Assembly: GCA_001790645.1 (NCBI GenBank)
Contig: MGDB01000136.1
Coordinates: forward strand, 967-7,498
From: Candidatus Schekmanbacteria bacterium GWA2_38_11
Lineage (GTDB): Bacteria; Schekmanbacteria; GWA2-38-11
Direction of reading: 5' to 3'
Length of the DNA: 6,532 bases
Shown: positions 1-6,532 of the stretch, piece by piece
How the letters are laid out: each line of letters opens with the position of its first letter
Numbering within the stretch: position 1 is the first letter of the stretch
Position numbers and translations under genes: made by a program
Notes under the pieces: generated by a model
Database searches by the model: none
The model's input: only the letters and a program-made list of their open reading frames with translations
What the model was told of the DNA's origin: nothing

Positions 1-377
1 AAGGTTAAGGTATTTAAATGCACAGGAAGTAGAGGCTTTGCTTAAAGCCTGCTGTGATCCCTATCACTCAAACGCTTTATGAGGAGCTAAAAAATCTTGC
101 AAAAATAAAAAAAAGCGAGTATGTGTTCTGCGACAAGAATTGGCAACCGTTTAGGGACATCAAAAACAGGGTTTTTATCAGCATTAAGGAGAGCCGGAAT
201 AAAAGACTTTCGCTTTCACGATCTTCGTCATACTTTTGGCTCTCATATGGTTATGCAGGGTGTAGATTTAAAAACAGTGCAGCAGGTAATGGGGCATAAG
301 GATATTAAAATGACCATGCGTTATTCGCATTTATCGCCTGAATATGTGCAGGAAGCGATGAAGAGATTGGATTCCGT

Positions 378-399
378 ATGGACACCATATGGACACCAG
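378..399 (+). repeat. 11-bp tandem direct repeat at integrase 3' end
   Basis: ATGGACACCAT (378-388) is followed at once by ATGGACACCAG (389-399), which matches at 10 of 11 positions. It lies inside the last codons of the integrase remnant (VWTPYGHQ). Many integrases of this type end with a similar WTP-x-GH peptide, so part of the repeat may simply reflect coding sequence. Short direct repeats are also the form of recombinase arm-binding sites, but nothing here shows binding. Confidence 0.6.
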
Positions 400-419
400 A
401 GAGTTTCTTTGGAAACTTT
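400..419 (+). repeat. 8-bp inverted repeat with TTTG loop upstream of tRNA-Lys
   Basis: AGAGTTTC (400-407) pairs with GAAACTTT (412-419) around the loop TTTG. Seven Watson-Crick pairs and one G-U pair are possible. It sits in the final codons of the integrase remnant and directly follows the tandem repeat. No T-tract follows on the + strand, so it is not a typical intrinsic terminator. It could be a recombinase-associated site or chance. Confidence 0.45.
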
Positions 420-451
420 AAAAGATACAACTTCTTGAAATATTTAATCAT

Positions 452-524
452 GGGCCGCTAGCTCAATTGGTAGAGCAACGGACTCTTAATCCGTAGGTTA
501 CTGGTTCGATTCCAGTGCGGCTCA
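452..524 (+). tRNA. tRNA-Lys (anticodon CTT)
   Basis: This 73-base cloverleaf decodes AAG lysine codons. The acceptor stem GGGCCGC (452-458) pairs with GCGGCTC (517-523) with one G-U, and the discriminator is A524. The anticodon stem ACGGA/TCCGT (478-482/490-494) encloses the loop CTCTTAA, with anticodon CTT at 485-487. The T arm CTGG-TTCGATT-CCAG is canonical. The 3' CCA is not encoded, since TTT follows, so it must be added by nucleotidyltransferase. No clear promoter of its own was found. The gene lies 13 bases after the integrase remnant and is co-oriented with tRNA-Leu and tig. Confidence 0.96.
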
Positions 525-534
525 TTTATATAGA

Positions 535-613
535 GATTACAAAGATTAAACTATAGATTCCAGAGATTATTTATTGATGTAATCACTGTAATCCTGCTAA
601 AATCGCTGTAATC
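535..613. repeat. Imperfect palindromic array of GATTACA/TGTAATC-like units between two tRNAs
   Basis: The left arm has four GATT cores starting at 535, 544, 556 and 565 (spacing 9, 12, 9). The right arm has four AATC cores starting at 581, 590, 601 and 610 (spacing 9, 11, 9). The two arms are therefore near mirror images. Pairing runs from the outer GATTACA (535-541) with TGTAATC (607-613), through GATT 544/AATC 601 and GATT 556/AATC 590, to an inner stem 561-570/579-588 with one A-A mismatch and one T-G pair. The loop is TTATTGAT (571-578). The right arm also contains a 13-base direct repeat with one difference, AATC(A/G)CTGTAATC at 581 and 601. It may be a degenerate palindromic intergenic repeat or small non-autonomous element. 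Its function is unknown. Confidence 0.7.
574..603 (+). promoter_or_regulatory. Candidate sigma-70 promoter for tRNA-Leu and tig
   Basis: TTGATG (574-579, 4 of 6 matches to TTGACA) and TAAAAT (598-603, 5 of 6 matches to TATAAT) are separated by 18 bases. A start near 610 would leave a leader of about 18 bases before tRNA-Leu at 628. The site lies within the right arm of the palindromic array, so that repeat may affect or supply the promoter. This is a motif match in A+T-rich DNA only. Confidence 0.35.
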
Positions 614-614
614 A

Positions 615-627
615 GTGAAATATTCAC
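615..627 (+). repeat. Short perfect inverted repeat abutting tRNA-Leu
   Basis: GTGAA (615-619) and TTCAC (623-627) flank ATA and end exactly at the base before the mature tRNA-Leu 5' end. In RNA this would be a 5-bp hairpin with a three-base loop next to the RNase P cleavage site. It is short and may be chance. Confidence 0.4.
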
Positions 628-712
628 GCGAAAGTGGCGGAATTGGCAGACGCGCTGGACTTAGGATCCAGTCCGCATAAAGCGGTTGGGGGTTCGACTC
701 CCCCCTTTCGCA
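628..712 (+). tRNA. tRNA-Leu (anticodon TAG)
   Basis: This 85-base class II tRNA decodes CUN leucine codons, CUA by exact pairing. The acceptor stem GCGAAAG (628-634) pairs perfectly with CTTTCGC (705-711), and the discriminator is A712. The anticodon stem CTGGA/TCCAG (655-659/667-671) encloses CTTAGGA, with anticodon TAG at 662-664. A long variable arm around 672-687 (TCCGC...GCGG) and a T arm GGGGG-TTCGACT-CCCCC complete the fold. CCA is not encoded. The tig start codon is only 29 bases downstream with no terminator between, so a shared tRNA-mRNA precursor is likely. Gene callers can wrongly extend tig into this tRNA. Confidence 0.97.
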
Positions 713-731
713 AAGATTTAACAAATTTTAT

Positions 732-737
732 AGGAGG
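732..737 (+). promoter_or_regulatory. Shine-Dalgarno site fixing the tig start
   Basis: A perfect AGGAGG lies four bases upstream of the ATG at 742. The spacing is on the short side. It supports that ATG over an in-frame ATG at 634, which lies inside tRNA-Leu. Confidence 0.8.
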
Positions 738-741
738 AAAA

Positions 742-2016
742 ATGAAGGTTGAGATTACCAAGGTTGATGAATACAAAAGGCGATTAAGTATCGAAATACC
801 AAATGAAATAGCATCAAAGGAACTTTCCAAAGTTTACCAAGAAATAAATCAGAAGACAGAAATAAGAGGGTTCAGAAAAGGTAAAGCACCAAGAAAGATT
901 TTAGAACAATATTATAAGAAAGATGCAGAAATAAAACTGCTTCAAAGGTTAGTCCCTCAGGCATGTGACGAAGCCTTTAAAAAAAATAATCTGAAAATTG
1001 TTGGAGAATATTTGCTGGAAGAATATGCCATTAAAGCAGGAGAGGCTTTAAAACTTAACATTTCAGTTGAAGTCAAACCAGAAATTACCTTAAAAGATTA
1101 TAAGGGTATAAAAATCCAGAAGAAGCCAGTGGATGTTTCCCAGGAAGAAATAGATAATGCTTTGACACAGATTCAGCATGAGAATGCTGAAGTAAAAAGT
1201 GTTGAATCACGGAGTGCACAAAAAGGTGATGAAATAATTATAGATTTTAAAGGCAAGATAGACGGGAAACCCTTTAAAGGCGGAGAAGGTAAAGATTTCA
1301 AAGTAATCCTTGGTGAAGGGAAAATGATCGAAGGGTTTGAGTACCAACTTCTTGGTGTTAAAATCAGAGATAGGAAGGAAGTTGAAATCCTATACCCTAA
1401 AGATTCTCCAAATCAAGCATTGGCCGGGAAAAAAATTGTCTTCGAAGCTTTAGTCAAGGATGTTAAGGAAAGGATTCTACTGCCACTGGATGATGAGTTT
1501 GCAAAAGATTTAGGAAACTATAATGACCTTAATGCCTTAAAAGATAAAATAAGAGAAGACGTCCGAGTTGCTAAAGAAAATTATAATAAATTTATCTACC
1601 AGAAAGAAATTGTTGAAAAACTTCTTGAAGAAAATCCCTTTACTCCTCCACCGTCTCTTGTGAATAGAGAGTTTGAATTTCTAAAGAAAAATTTTACGCC
1701 AAATTCTTCTCCCAGCGAAGCCAGTGAAACTGATTCTGGTAGCGAAAGGAAAAAAGTTGAGCAGGAATTATTAGAAAAAGCTAATAAGCGGGTAAGGGAG
1801 TCAATAATCCTTGAAAAGATTGCTGAAGAAGAAAAAATTGAGGTAGAAGATAAAGAAGTTGATGAAGAAATAAAGAAAAGAGCGGAATCAGCCAATCAAA
1901 ATTTTACTTCTCTAAAGCATCTTTTTAAACAAAGCGAGGCTTATGAAGCCATAAGAAATAAAATAAGAGAGGAAAAAGTCTTGAACTTTTTATTAGATTA
2001 TTTTATAATAACTTAA
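742..2016 (+). CDS. tig: Trigger factor, ribosome-associated chaperone and prolyl isomerase
   Basis: Trigger factor binds the ribosome at the exit tunnel and shields nascent chains; its FKBP-type domain can isomerise prolyl bonds. The protein has 424 residues, close to the 432 of E. coli. The N-terminal ribosome-binding domain (about 1-115) carries the signature GFRKGKAP at 43-50, with F44-R45-K46 at the E. coli positions. The PPIase domain spans about 161-245 ([14 protein letters not shown] through the [10 protein letters not shown] region). The helical C-terminal chaperone domain covers about 250-424 and is rich in Lys and Glu. A Ser/Glu-rich, helix-poor patch at about 319-336 interrupts it. 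The reading frame is open upstream to 634, but that part is tRNA-Leu read as protein, so the ATG at 742 with AGGAGG is chosen. ClpP starts 53 bases downstream, and the gene heads the tig-clpP-clpX block. Confidence 0.97.
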   Translation: MKVEITKVDEYKRRLSIEIPNEIASKELSKVYQEINQKTEIRGFRKGKAPRKILEQYYKKDAEIKLLQRLVPQACDEAFKKNNLKIVGEYLLEEYAIKAGEALKLNISVEVKPEITLKDYKGIKIQKKPVDVSQEEIDNALTQIQHENAEVKSVESRSAQKGDEIIIDFKGKIDGKPFKGGEGKDFKVILGEGKMIEGFEYQLLGVKIRDRKEVEILYPKDSPNQALAGKKIVFEALVKDVKERILLPLDDEFAKDLGNYNDLNALKDKIREDVRVAKENYNKFIYQKEIVEKLLEENPFTPPPSLVNREFEFLKKNFTPNSSPSEASETDSGSERKKVEQELLEKANKRVRESIILEKIAEEEKIEVEDKEVDEEIKKRAESANQNFTSLKHLFKQSEAYEAIRNKIREEKVLNFLLDYFIIT

Positions 2017-2055
2017 GTATTATGGAAAAATCATTCTTTAAGTGCGAAAGCCTTG

Positions 2056-2061
2056 AGGAGG
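2056..2061 (+). promoter_or_regulatory. Shine-Dalgarno site favouring the clpP start at 2070
   Basis: AGGAGG lies eight bases before the ATG at 2070, an ideal distance. The earlier in-frame ATG at 2022 has no purine-rich site in front of it (the preceding bases read CTTAAGTATT). Confidence 0.75.
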
Positions 2062-2069
2062 ATCCGGGA

Positions 2070-2654
2070 ATGAATCTAATTCCAATGGTAGTTGAGCAAA
2101 CCAGCAGGGGAGAAAGAGCGTATGATATATACTCAAGGCTCCTTAAAGATAGAATCATCTTCATTGGAAGCACTATTACAGATGTAGTATCAAATGTAGT
2201 GATTGCTCAACTTCTCTTTTTGGAATCTGAGGATCCTGAAAAGGATATACACTTATACCTAAACACCCCTGGAGGATCAGTTACTGCCGGCCTTGCAATG
2301 TACGATACAATGCAGTACATAAAACCATCTGTTTCAACTATCTGCATGGGACAGGCAGCCAGCATGGGAGCTTTACTTCTTGCAGCAGGTGAGAAGAGAA
2401 AGAGGTTTGCCCTACCTAATTCGAGAATTTTGATTCATCAGCCTCTAGGAGGATTTCAGGGCCAGGCAAGCGATATTGAAATACAGACAAAGGAAATTTT
2501 AAGAATAAGAGATACGATTAATAATATCCTTGTCAAGCATACTGGCCAATCCCTCGAAAAGATTCAGACTGATACGGACAGAGACTTTTTCATGAGCGGA
2601 AAAGAGGCTTTGGCATACGGAATTATTGACGAAGTAATAGAATATCGCAAGTAA
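2070..2654 (+). CDS. clpP: ATP-dependent Clp protease proteolytic subunit ClpP
   Basis: ClpP forms the barrel-shaped serine peptidase that degrades proteins unfolded and fed in by ClpX or another Clp ATPase in the cytoplasm. From the chosen start it has 194 residues, the size of a mature ClpP. The catalytic triad is present at the E. coli-equivalent positions: Ser98 in GQAASMGA, His123 in ILIHQP and Asp172 in TDRDFFM. The oxyanion-region sequence LNTPGGS is at 65-70. The N-terminus [15 protein letters not shown] matches the mature N-terminal loop of the family, which lines the axial pore and contacts ClpX. Starting at 2022 instead would add 16 residues ([16 protein letters not shown]), comparable to the self-cleaved propeptide of E. 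coli ClpP. The Shine-Dalgarno position argues for 2070. clpX follows after 27 bases, indicating co-expression. Confidence 0.96.
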   Translation: MNLIPMVVEQTSRGERAYDIYSRLLKDRIIFIGSTITDVVSNVVIAQLLFLESEDPEKDIHLYLNTPGGSVTAGLAMYDTMQYIKPSVSTICMGQAASMGALLLAAGEKRKRFALPNSRILIHQPLGGFQGQASDIEIQTKEILRIRDTINNILVKHTGQSLEKIQTDTDRDFFMSGKEALAYGIIDEVIEYRK

Positions 2655-2681
2655 TAACTCTTCTTATTTAGGAGTTCATTT

Positions 2682-3908
2682 ATGGTAGCAACAAGGGGTC
2701 ATTTCTGTTCTTTTTGCAATAAAAGCCAGAGCGAAGTTAAAAAACTGATTGCCGGGCCGTCGGCTTTTATTTGTGACGAATGCATAGAGCTTTGTAGTGA
2801 GATAATAGAAAAAGATTTGGTAGAAGAGGAACTGAAGGAACACTTCAGGCTTCTAAAGCCTAAAGAAATAAATGAAATATTAAACCGTTATGTAATTGGC
2901 CAGGAAAGGTCAAAAAGGATTCTTTCAGTAGCAGTTTATAATCATTACAAAAGGGTTCATTCCAATACTAAGAACGATGATGTGGAATTAACAAAGAGCA
3001 ATATACTATTAATAGGTCCTACAGGCTCCGGAAAGACTCTGCTTGCTCAAACCCTTGCTAAGATTTTGGATGTTCCATTTACAATTGTTGATGCTACGAC
3101 ACTAACAGAGGCTGGTTATGTCGGGGAGGATGTAGAGAATATTATACTGAAACTCTTACAGTCGGCTGATTACGATGTAAGCAAAGCTGAAAAAGGGATT
3201 GTCTATATCGATGAAATAGACAAAATCAGCCGTAAAACTGAAAACCCTTCCATAACCAGAGATGTTTCTGGAGAAGGAGTCCAGCAGGCATTATTAAAAA
3301 TTATTGAAGGTACTGTAGCAAGTGTCCCGCCACAAGGCGGTAGAAAGCACCCGCATCAGGAATTCGTCCAGGTTGATACTACAGAAATCCTCTTTATCTG
3401 CGGCGGGGCTTTTGTAGGATTGGAGAAGATAATTGACAGCAGAATCGGGAAAAAAAGCATGGGGTTTGGAAACGAAGTCAAGCTGATTGAGAAAAGGAAT
3501 ATAGGAGAAATACTCTCCTTTGTTCAACCTGAAGATTTGTTAAAATATGGACTGATACCCGAATTCATTGGCAGACTTCCTGTAATAGCAACTTTGGATG
3601 AATTAGATGAAAAAGCATTGATCAGAGTATTGACAGAACCCAAGAATGCTTTGCTGAAACAATATCAGAAGTTTTTTGAATTCGAAGATGTGAAGCTCCA
3701 TTTTACCGAAGGTTCTCTCCATGCTATTGCAAAAGGGGCTTTGAAACGGAAAAGTGGTGCAAGGGGCCTGCGGGCAATTTTAGAAAATGTTATGCTGGAT
3801 ATAATGTATGATCTTCCCTCTCAAAATACTATAAAAGAGTGTGTAATAAATGAAGATGTCATACTGTCCAACGCGAGTCCTATAATTTTGTATGAAAAGG
3901 CAAGTTAA
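2682..3908 (+). CDS. clpX: ClpX, AAA+ unfoldase of the ClpXP protease
   Basis: ClpX is a hexameric ATPase that recognises tagged or native substrates, unfolds them and translocates them into ClpP. The protein is 408 residues, normal for the family. The N-terminal zinc-binding domain has Cys9, Cys12, Cys31 and Cys34. The AAA+ module shows Walker A GPTGSGKT (112-119), the pore-1 loop GYVG (145-148), Walker B IVYIDEID (173-180), the pore-2 RKH (221-223), a probable arginine finger in EFIGRLP (Arg298) and sensor 2 GARGLR (359-364). The ClpP-docking tripeptide, IGF in E. coli, appears to be MGF (260-262) here. The ATG has AGGAG (2670-2674) seven bases upstream, and clpP ends 27 bases before it. 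No intrinsic terminator is evident after the stop. Confidence 0.98.
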   Translation: MVATRGHFCSFCNKSQSEVKKLIAGPSAFICDECIELCSEIIEKDLVEEELKEHFRLLKPKEINEILNRYVIGQERSKRILSVAVYNHYKRVHSNTKNDDVELTKSNILLIGPTGSGKTLLAQTLAKILDVPFTIVDATTLTEAGYVGEDVENIILKLLQSADYDVSKAEKGIVYIDEIDKISRKTENPSITRDVSGEGVQQALLKIIEGTVASVPPQGGRKHPHQEFVQVDTTEILFICGGAFVGLEKIIDSRIGKKSMGFGNEVKLIEKRNIGEILSFVQPEDLLKYGLIPEFIGRLPVIATLDELDEKALIRVLTEPKNALLKQYQKFFEFEDVKLHFTEGSLHAIAKGALKRKSGARGLRAILENVMLDIMYDLPSQNTIKECVINEDVILSNASPIILYEKAS

Positions 3909-3930
3909 AGGTATAACGCTCTGTGCCGAC

Positions 3931-3936
3931 TATAAT
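3931..3936 (+). promoter_or_regulatory. Consensus -10 hexamer in the clpX-lon gap, no good -35
   Basis: A perfect TATAAT occurs 85 bases before the lon ATG. The bases 16-18 upstream of it, which cover the end of clpX, show no convincing -35, and there is no TGn extended -10. It is flanked by TGCC and GGCA (3924-3927, 3937-3940), a four-pair inverted repeat. It is a weak candidate for a lon promoter. Confidence 0.25.
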
Positions 3937-3955
3937 GGCAAATAAACATTTTTAC

Positions 3956-3985
3956 TTGTAACAATTCGTAAGAGCAAGAAATAAT
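3956..3985 (+). promoter_or_regulatory. Candidate sigma-70 promoter for lon
   Basis: TTGTAA (3956-3961, 4 of 6 matches) and AATAAT (3980-3985, 5 of 6 matches) are separated by 18 bases. A start near 3992 would give a leader of about 24 bases before lon. No heat-shock sigma-32 promoter or CIRCE operator is visible in this gap. Because the gap is very A+T-rich, chance matches are likely. Confidence 0.35.
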
Positions 3986-4000
3986 TAAAAAACTTTTTAA
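3985..4000 (+). repeat. A-tract/T-tract near-palindrome upstream of lon
   Basis: TTAAAAAACTTTTTAA is almost self-complementary (one mismatch at the centre) and ends five bases before the lon ribosome binding site. It could form a weak A-U hairpin or a bent DNA segment. It is not a normal terminator because it lacks a G+C-rich stem. Confidence 0.35.
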
Positions 4001-4015
4001 CCTATAGAAGGCGCT

Positions 4016-6457
4016 ATGATTTTTAAAAAAGAAAAGAAAACTCCAGAAGAAACTTTATATCCACTTATATCGTTAAGAGATCTAGTTCTTTTCCCGCATA
4101 TGATAATACCCTTATTTGTTGGGAGAAAGAAATCAATCGCTGCCCTTGATAAAGCAATGGGTGAGAAAAAGCAGGTTATCTTTGTTGCCCAGAAACATGC
4201 TGCTATCAATGATCCCTTAGAGGATGATATATATAGAATCGGGACTAAAGGGGAAATATTACAGATTTTGAAGCTTTCAGATGGTACAGCCAAGATCCTG
4301 ATTGAGGGGTTAAACAGGGTAAGAATTAATGAATTTATCCCAGATGAAACATGTTTGCTTGTAACAGTTGATGAAACTGTTGATGAGGGGACTTCTTCCT
4401 ATGAATTAGAGGCATTAATTCGTAGGGTTAACTCTTTATTTGAGGAATATGTAAGGATTAGAAAACAGATATCTACTGATGCACTAATCTCTGTCATCAG
4501 CATTGAAGACCCAAGCAGGCTTTCAGACACAATCGCAGCCCATCTTGCACTCAAGGTAACAGATAAGCAGACACTTTTAGAGATAAAAAATGTTACAAAA
4601 AGGATGGAAAAACTTCATGAGCTATTGCAAAAAGAGATAGAGATCCTCATGGCTGAGAAAAAAATCCAAGGGAGAGTGAAAAACCAGATGAGGAAAAACC
4701 AGAGGGAGTATTTCCTCAACGAGCAGATGAGGGCTATAAAAAATGAACTTGGACAACAGGATGAAGCAAAATCAGAGATAGAGGAACTGCGGGGGAAAAT
4801 CAAAAAAGCAAAGATGCCAAAAGAGGTTGAGGAAAAGACAATAAAGGAATTAAAAAAACTGGAAATGATGCCCCCAATGTCTGCTGAAGGAACAGTCGTT
4901 CGTAACTACATTGACTGGCTGGTTTCTTTGCCATGGAGTAAGCGGACAAAGGATAAATTAAATTTAGATAAGGCTGAGCAGATATTGAATGAGGATCATT
5001 ATGGGTTGGAAAAGATCAAGGAAAGGATAATTGAGTTTTTGGCTGTCCGCAGACTTGTCAAAAAGCTTAAAGGACCCATACTCTGCTTTGTAGGTCCTCC
5101 AGGGGTTGGGAAAACATCCCTTGCAAAATCAATAGCGAGATGTATGGGAAGGAACTTTGTAAGGATTTCTTTAGGTGGAATAAGGGACGAGGCTGAAATC
5201 CGTGGACACCGGAGAACTTACATTGGAGCCCTTCCAGGAAAGATTATGCAATACATGAAAAGAGCTAAATCAAAAAATCCTGTATTTCTTCTTGACGAAG
5301 TGGATAAGATGTCAATGGATTTTAGGGGCGACCCATCAGCAGCTCTGCTTGAAGTGTTAGACCCTGAACAAAATTATGCATTTGCTGATCATTACCTTGA
5401 TGTAGATTTTGATTTATCCCAGGTGATGTTTATAACTACCGCAAATGTTATGCACTCTATCCCGCAGCCTTTACAGGACCGCATGGAGATAATCCGTATT
5501 CCAGGCTATACAGAAGATGAAAAACTGAACATTGGAATGAAGTTCTTGCTTCCTAAGCAGCTCAAAGCCCATGGGATTAGTACTGACAACCTTGAGGTTC
5601 TTGAGAGTTCAATCCTTTTTACTTTAAGAAGATATACAAAAGAAGCTGGAGTAAGAAACCTTGAGAGAGAAATAGCTTCGATATGCAGAAAAGTTGCAAA
5701 AAAAATAGTCAAGGAAGGTAAAAAGATTAAGGTTATTGTAAAACCGGAAGATGTCCCAGATTATCTCGGTATTACTAAATATAGGTATGGTATAAAGGAA
5801 ACGGAACTTCTGGTTGGGCAGACCACTGGTTTGGCGTGGACTGAGTTTGGAGGAGAATTGTTAGTTATCGAGGCTACAATTATGGGTGGCAAAGGGGTTT
5901 TAAACTTGACAGGAAAGTTAGGCGATGTAATGCAGGAGTCAGCCCAGGCAGCCTTAAGTTATTTAAGGTCAAGATCAAAGATGCTCGGCCTTGATAAGGA
6001 CTTTTTCTCCAAAGTTGACATTCATATCCATGTTCCTGAAGGAGCTATCCCTAAGGATGGGCCTTCAGCAGGAATTGCAATGGCAACAGCTTTAGCATCA
6101 GCCCTGACACGGATTCCCGTAAAGAATGATATAGCCATGACTGGCGAGATAACTTTGCGTGGACGAATCCTTCCAATAGGCGGGTTAAAGGAAAAGGCTT
6201 TAGCAGCCCATCGGGGAGGTATAGAAACAGTTATATGCCCTGCTGAAAATGAAAAAGATCTAAAGGATATTTCTGAAAAAATTAAGTCTGAATTAGAATT
6301 CATTTTTGTAGAGAATATGGATGAAGTGCTCAAGATTGCCCTAACACAAGGCCTTCCAGGACATGTTGAGCTTGATGCCATTGTAGGGGATAAAGACTTC
6401 AGCGCTACTTATAATGCAAAAGCCCCTTCATCTAAAGAGGAAATAGTAAAGCATTAA
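4016..6457 (+). CDS. lon: Lon, ATP-dependent serine protease (La)
   Basis: Lon is a cytoplasmic hexameric AAA+ protease that degrades misfolded and selected regulatory proteins. The 813-residue protein has the standard LonA layout. The N-terminal substrate-binding domain (about 14-205) starts with [21 protein letters not shown] helical region (about 206-310) precedes the AAA+ module, which shows Walker A GPPGVGKT (360-367), the pore loop TYIG (401-404), Walker B VFLLDEVD (423-430), sensor 1 TAN (475-477) and sensor 2 GVRNLE (545-550). The protease domain (about 598-785) has Ser684 in PKDGPSAG and Lys727 in GGLKEK. Their spacing of 43 residues equals that of the E. coli Ser-Lys dyad. The C-terminus runs about 30 residues beyond the E. 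coli length, a variable tail. The ATG is preceded by AGAAGG (4006-4011) with a four-base spacer. A 107-base gap after clpX suggests separate or additional transcription. Confidence 0.98.
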   Translation: MIFKKEKKTPEETLYPLISLRDLVLFPHMIIPLFVGRKKSIAALDKAMGEKKQVIFVAQKHAAINDPLEDDIYRIGTKGEILQILKLSDGTAKILIEGLNRVRINEFIPDETCLLVTVDETVDEGTSSYELEALIRRVNSLFEEYVRIRKQISTDALISVISIEDPSRLSDTIAAHLALKVTDKQTLLEIKNVTKRMEKLHELLQKEIEILMAEKKIQGRVKNQMRKNQREYFLNEQMRAIKNELGQQDEAKSEIEELRGKIKKAKMPKEVEEKTIKELKKLEMMPPMSAEGTVVRNYIDWLVSLPWSKRTKDKLNLDKAEQILNEDHYGLEKIKERIIEFLAVRRLVKKLKGPILCFVGPPGVGKTSLAKSIARCMGRNFVRISLGGIRDEAEIRGHRRTYIGALPGKIMQYMKRAKSKNPVFLLDEVDKMSMDFRGDPSAALLEVLDPEQNYAFADHYLDVDFDLSQVMFITTANVMHSIPQPLQDRMEIIRIPGYTEDEKLNIGMKFLLPKQLKAHGISTDNLEVLESSILFTLRRYTKEAGVRNLEREIASICRKVAKKIVKEGKKIKVIVKPEDVPDYLGITKYRYGIKETELLVGQTTGLAWTEFGGELLVIEATIMGGKGVLNLTGKLGDVMQESAQAALSYLRSRSKMLGLDKDFFSKVDIHIHVPEGAIPKDGPSAGIAMATALASALTRIPVKNDIAMTGEITLRGRILPIGGLKEKALAAHRGGIETVICPAENEKDLKDISEKIKSELEFIFVENMDEVLKIALTQGLPGHVELDAIVGDKDFSATYNAKAPSSKEEIVKH

Positions 6458-6532
6458 TGACTGCTTGTCCCCCAACTCCTGATATGCTCAAATATCAAAA
6501 GACGGTCATTCCTGCTCGCTTTCCCTGTTTAG
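6458..6532. other. Non-coding tail after lon, nothing recognised
   Basis: No gene, tRNA or convincing terminator is visible in these 75 bases. Weak inverted repeats are present: GATAT/ATATC (6481-6485, 6492-6496), enclosed by AATGAC/GTCATT (6456-6461, 6505-6510). They lack a T-tract. The window ends before any downstream gene. Confidence 0.5.

Larger units (their letters stand above)
2..438 (+). pseudogene. Decayed tyrosine recombinase/integrase, 5' part outside window
   Basis: This is the remnant of a phage- or island-type tyrosine site-specific recombinase. Conserved protein is spread over three frames. Frame 2 from base 2 gives RLRYLNAQEVEALLKAC, the usual start of the catalytic domain, and stops at about 82. 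Frame 3 from about 57 gives PITQTLYEELKNL through FRDIKNR. Frame 1 from about 172 gives FLSALRRAGIKDF followed by the catalytic C-terminus. That part keeps HDLR (codons 217-228, the H-x-x-R box), GH (His codon 295-297) and the nucleophile Tyr (322-324, in MRYSHL). The join near 57 omits the roughly 45-50 residues that in this family hold the first catalytic Arg. Removing one base in the run at 168-176 would join frames 3 and 1 correctly. The protein is therefore almost certainly non-functional. The N-terminal DNA-binding domain would lie upstream of the window. The remnant ends 13 bases before tRNA-Lys, which suggests a past integration nearby. The specific element and target are unknown. Confidence 0.85.

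Noticed and set aside
434..440. CTTGAAA, the sigma-32 heat-shock -35 consensus, just before tRNA-Lys
   Set aside because: No CCCCAT-like -10 follows at the right distance, and the downstream bases are the tRNA itself.
634..741. In-frame N-terminal extension of tig beginning MAELADALDLGSS
   Set aside because: It is tRNA-Leu read as protein. AGGAGG and the family N-terminus place the start at 742.
1596..1895. 99-codon reverse-strand open frame inside tig
   Set aside because: It is antisense to a well-supported gene, Ser/Phe-rich as expected from reading Lys/Glu codons backwards, and has no family resemblance.
3924..3940. TGCC...GGCA inverted repeat as a clpX terminator
   Set aside because: The stem is only four pairs with a nine-base loop and no directly following T-tract.
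6022..6381. 119-codon reverse-strand open frame inside lon
   Set aside because: It overlaps the conserved Lon protease domain and shows no recognisable motif of its own.
6456..6510. Nested weak inverted repeats after lon as a terminator
   Set aside because: Stems of 5-6 pairs are far apart or A+T-rich and no T-tract follows.
6503..6516. CGGTCATTCCTGCT, reminiscent of the common GTCATTCCTGCG-type palindromic repeats
   Set aside because: The expected complementary arm (GCAGGAAT) does not follow before the window ends, so the match is too short to call.

Overview
The window is a low-G+C bacterial chromosomal segment with every recognised gene on the + strand. It holds the decayed 3' part of a tyrosine integrase, two tRNA genes (Lys-CTT and Leu-TAG), and the complete protein quality-control cluster tig-clpP-clpX-lon. 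This gene order is widespread in Gram-negative lineages such as Proteobacteria in the broad sense, the former Deltaproteobacteria and Nitrospirota. The A+T-rich coding sequence and the lack of encoded CCA on both tRNAs would suit a low-G+C member of the delta/Nitrospirota-like groups. The sequence alone does not fix the taxon, so that placement is inference.

Layout: 1-438 is an integrase remnant in three reading frames. It has lost the segment expected to carry the first catalytic arginine and has a one-base frameshift near 168-176. At 452-524 is tRNA-Lys. The 103-base gap that follows (525-627) holds an unusual imperfect palindrome built from short GATTACA/TGTAATC-like units and a plausible sigma-70 promoter. 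At 628-712 is tRNA-Leu, and trigger factor follows only 29 bases later (742-2016). ClpP (2070-2654) and ClpX (2682-3908) are closely spaced and probably co-transcribed with tig. A 107-base A+T-rich gap with promoter-like sequence precedes lon (4016-6457). The last 75 bases hold no recognisable gene.

Together the four proteins cover nascent-chain folding (trigger factor at the ribosome exit tunnel) and ATP-dependent degradation (ClpXP and Lon). All four look full length, with their defining catalytic and nucleotide-binding residues intact. They are ordinary housekeeping genes.

I found no previously undescribed system. The features most worth a second look are the inter-tRNA palindrome and its overlap with a putative promoter, the broken integrase with repeats at its 3' end, a possible alternative ClpP start that would add a propeptide, and a low-complexity Ser/Glu-rich patch in the trigger factor C-terminal domain.
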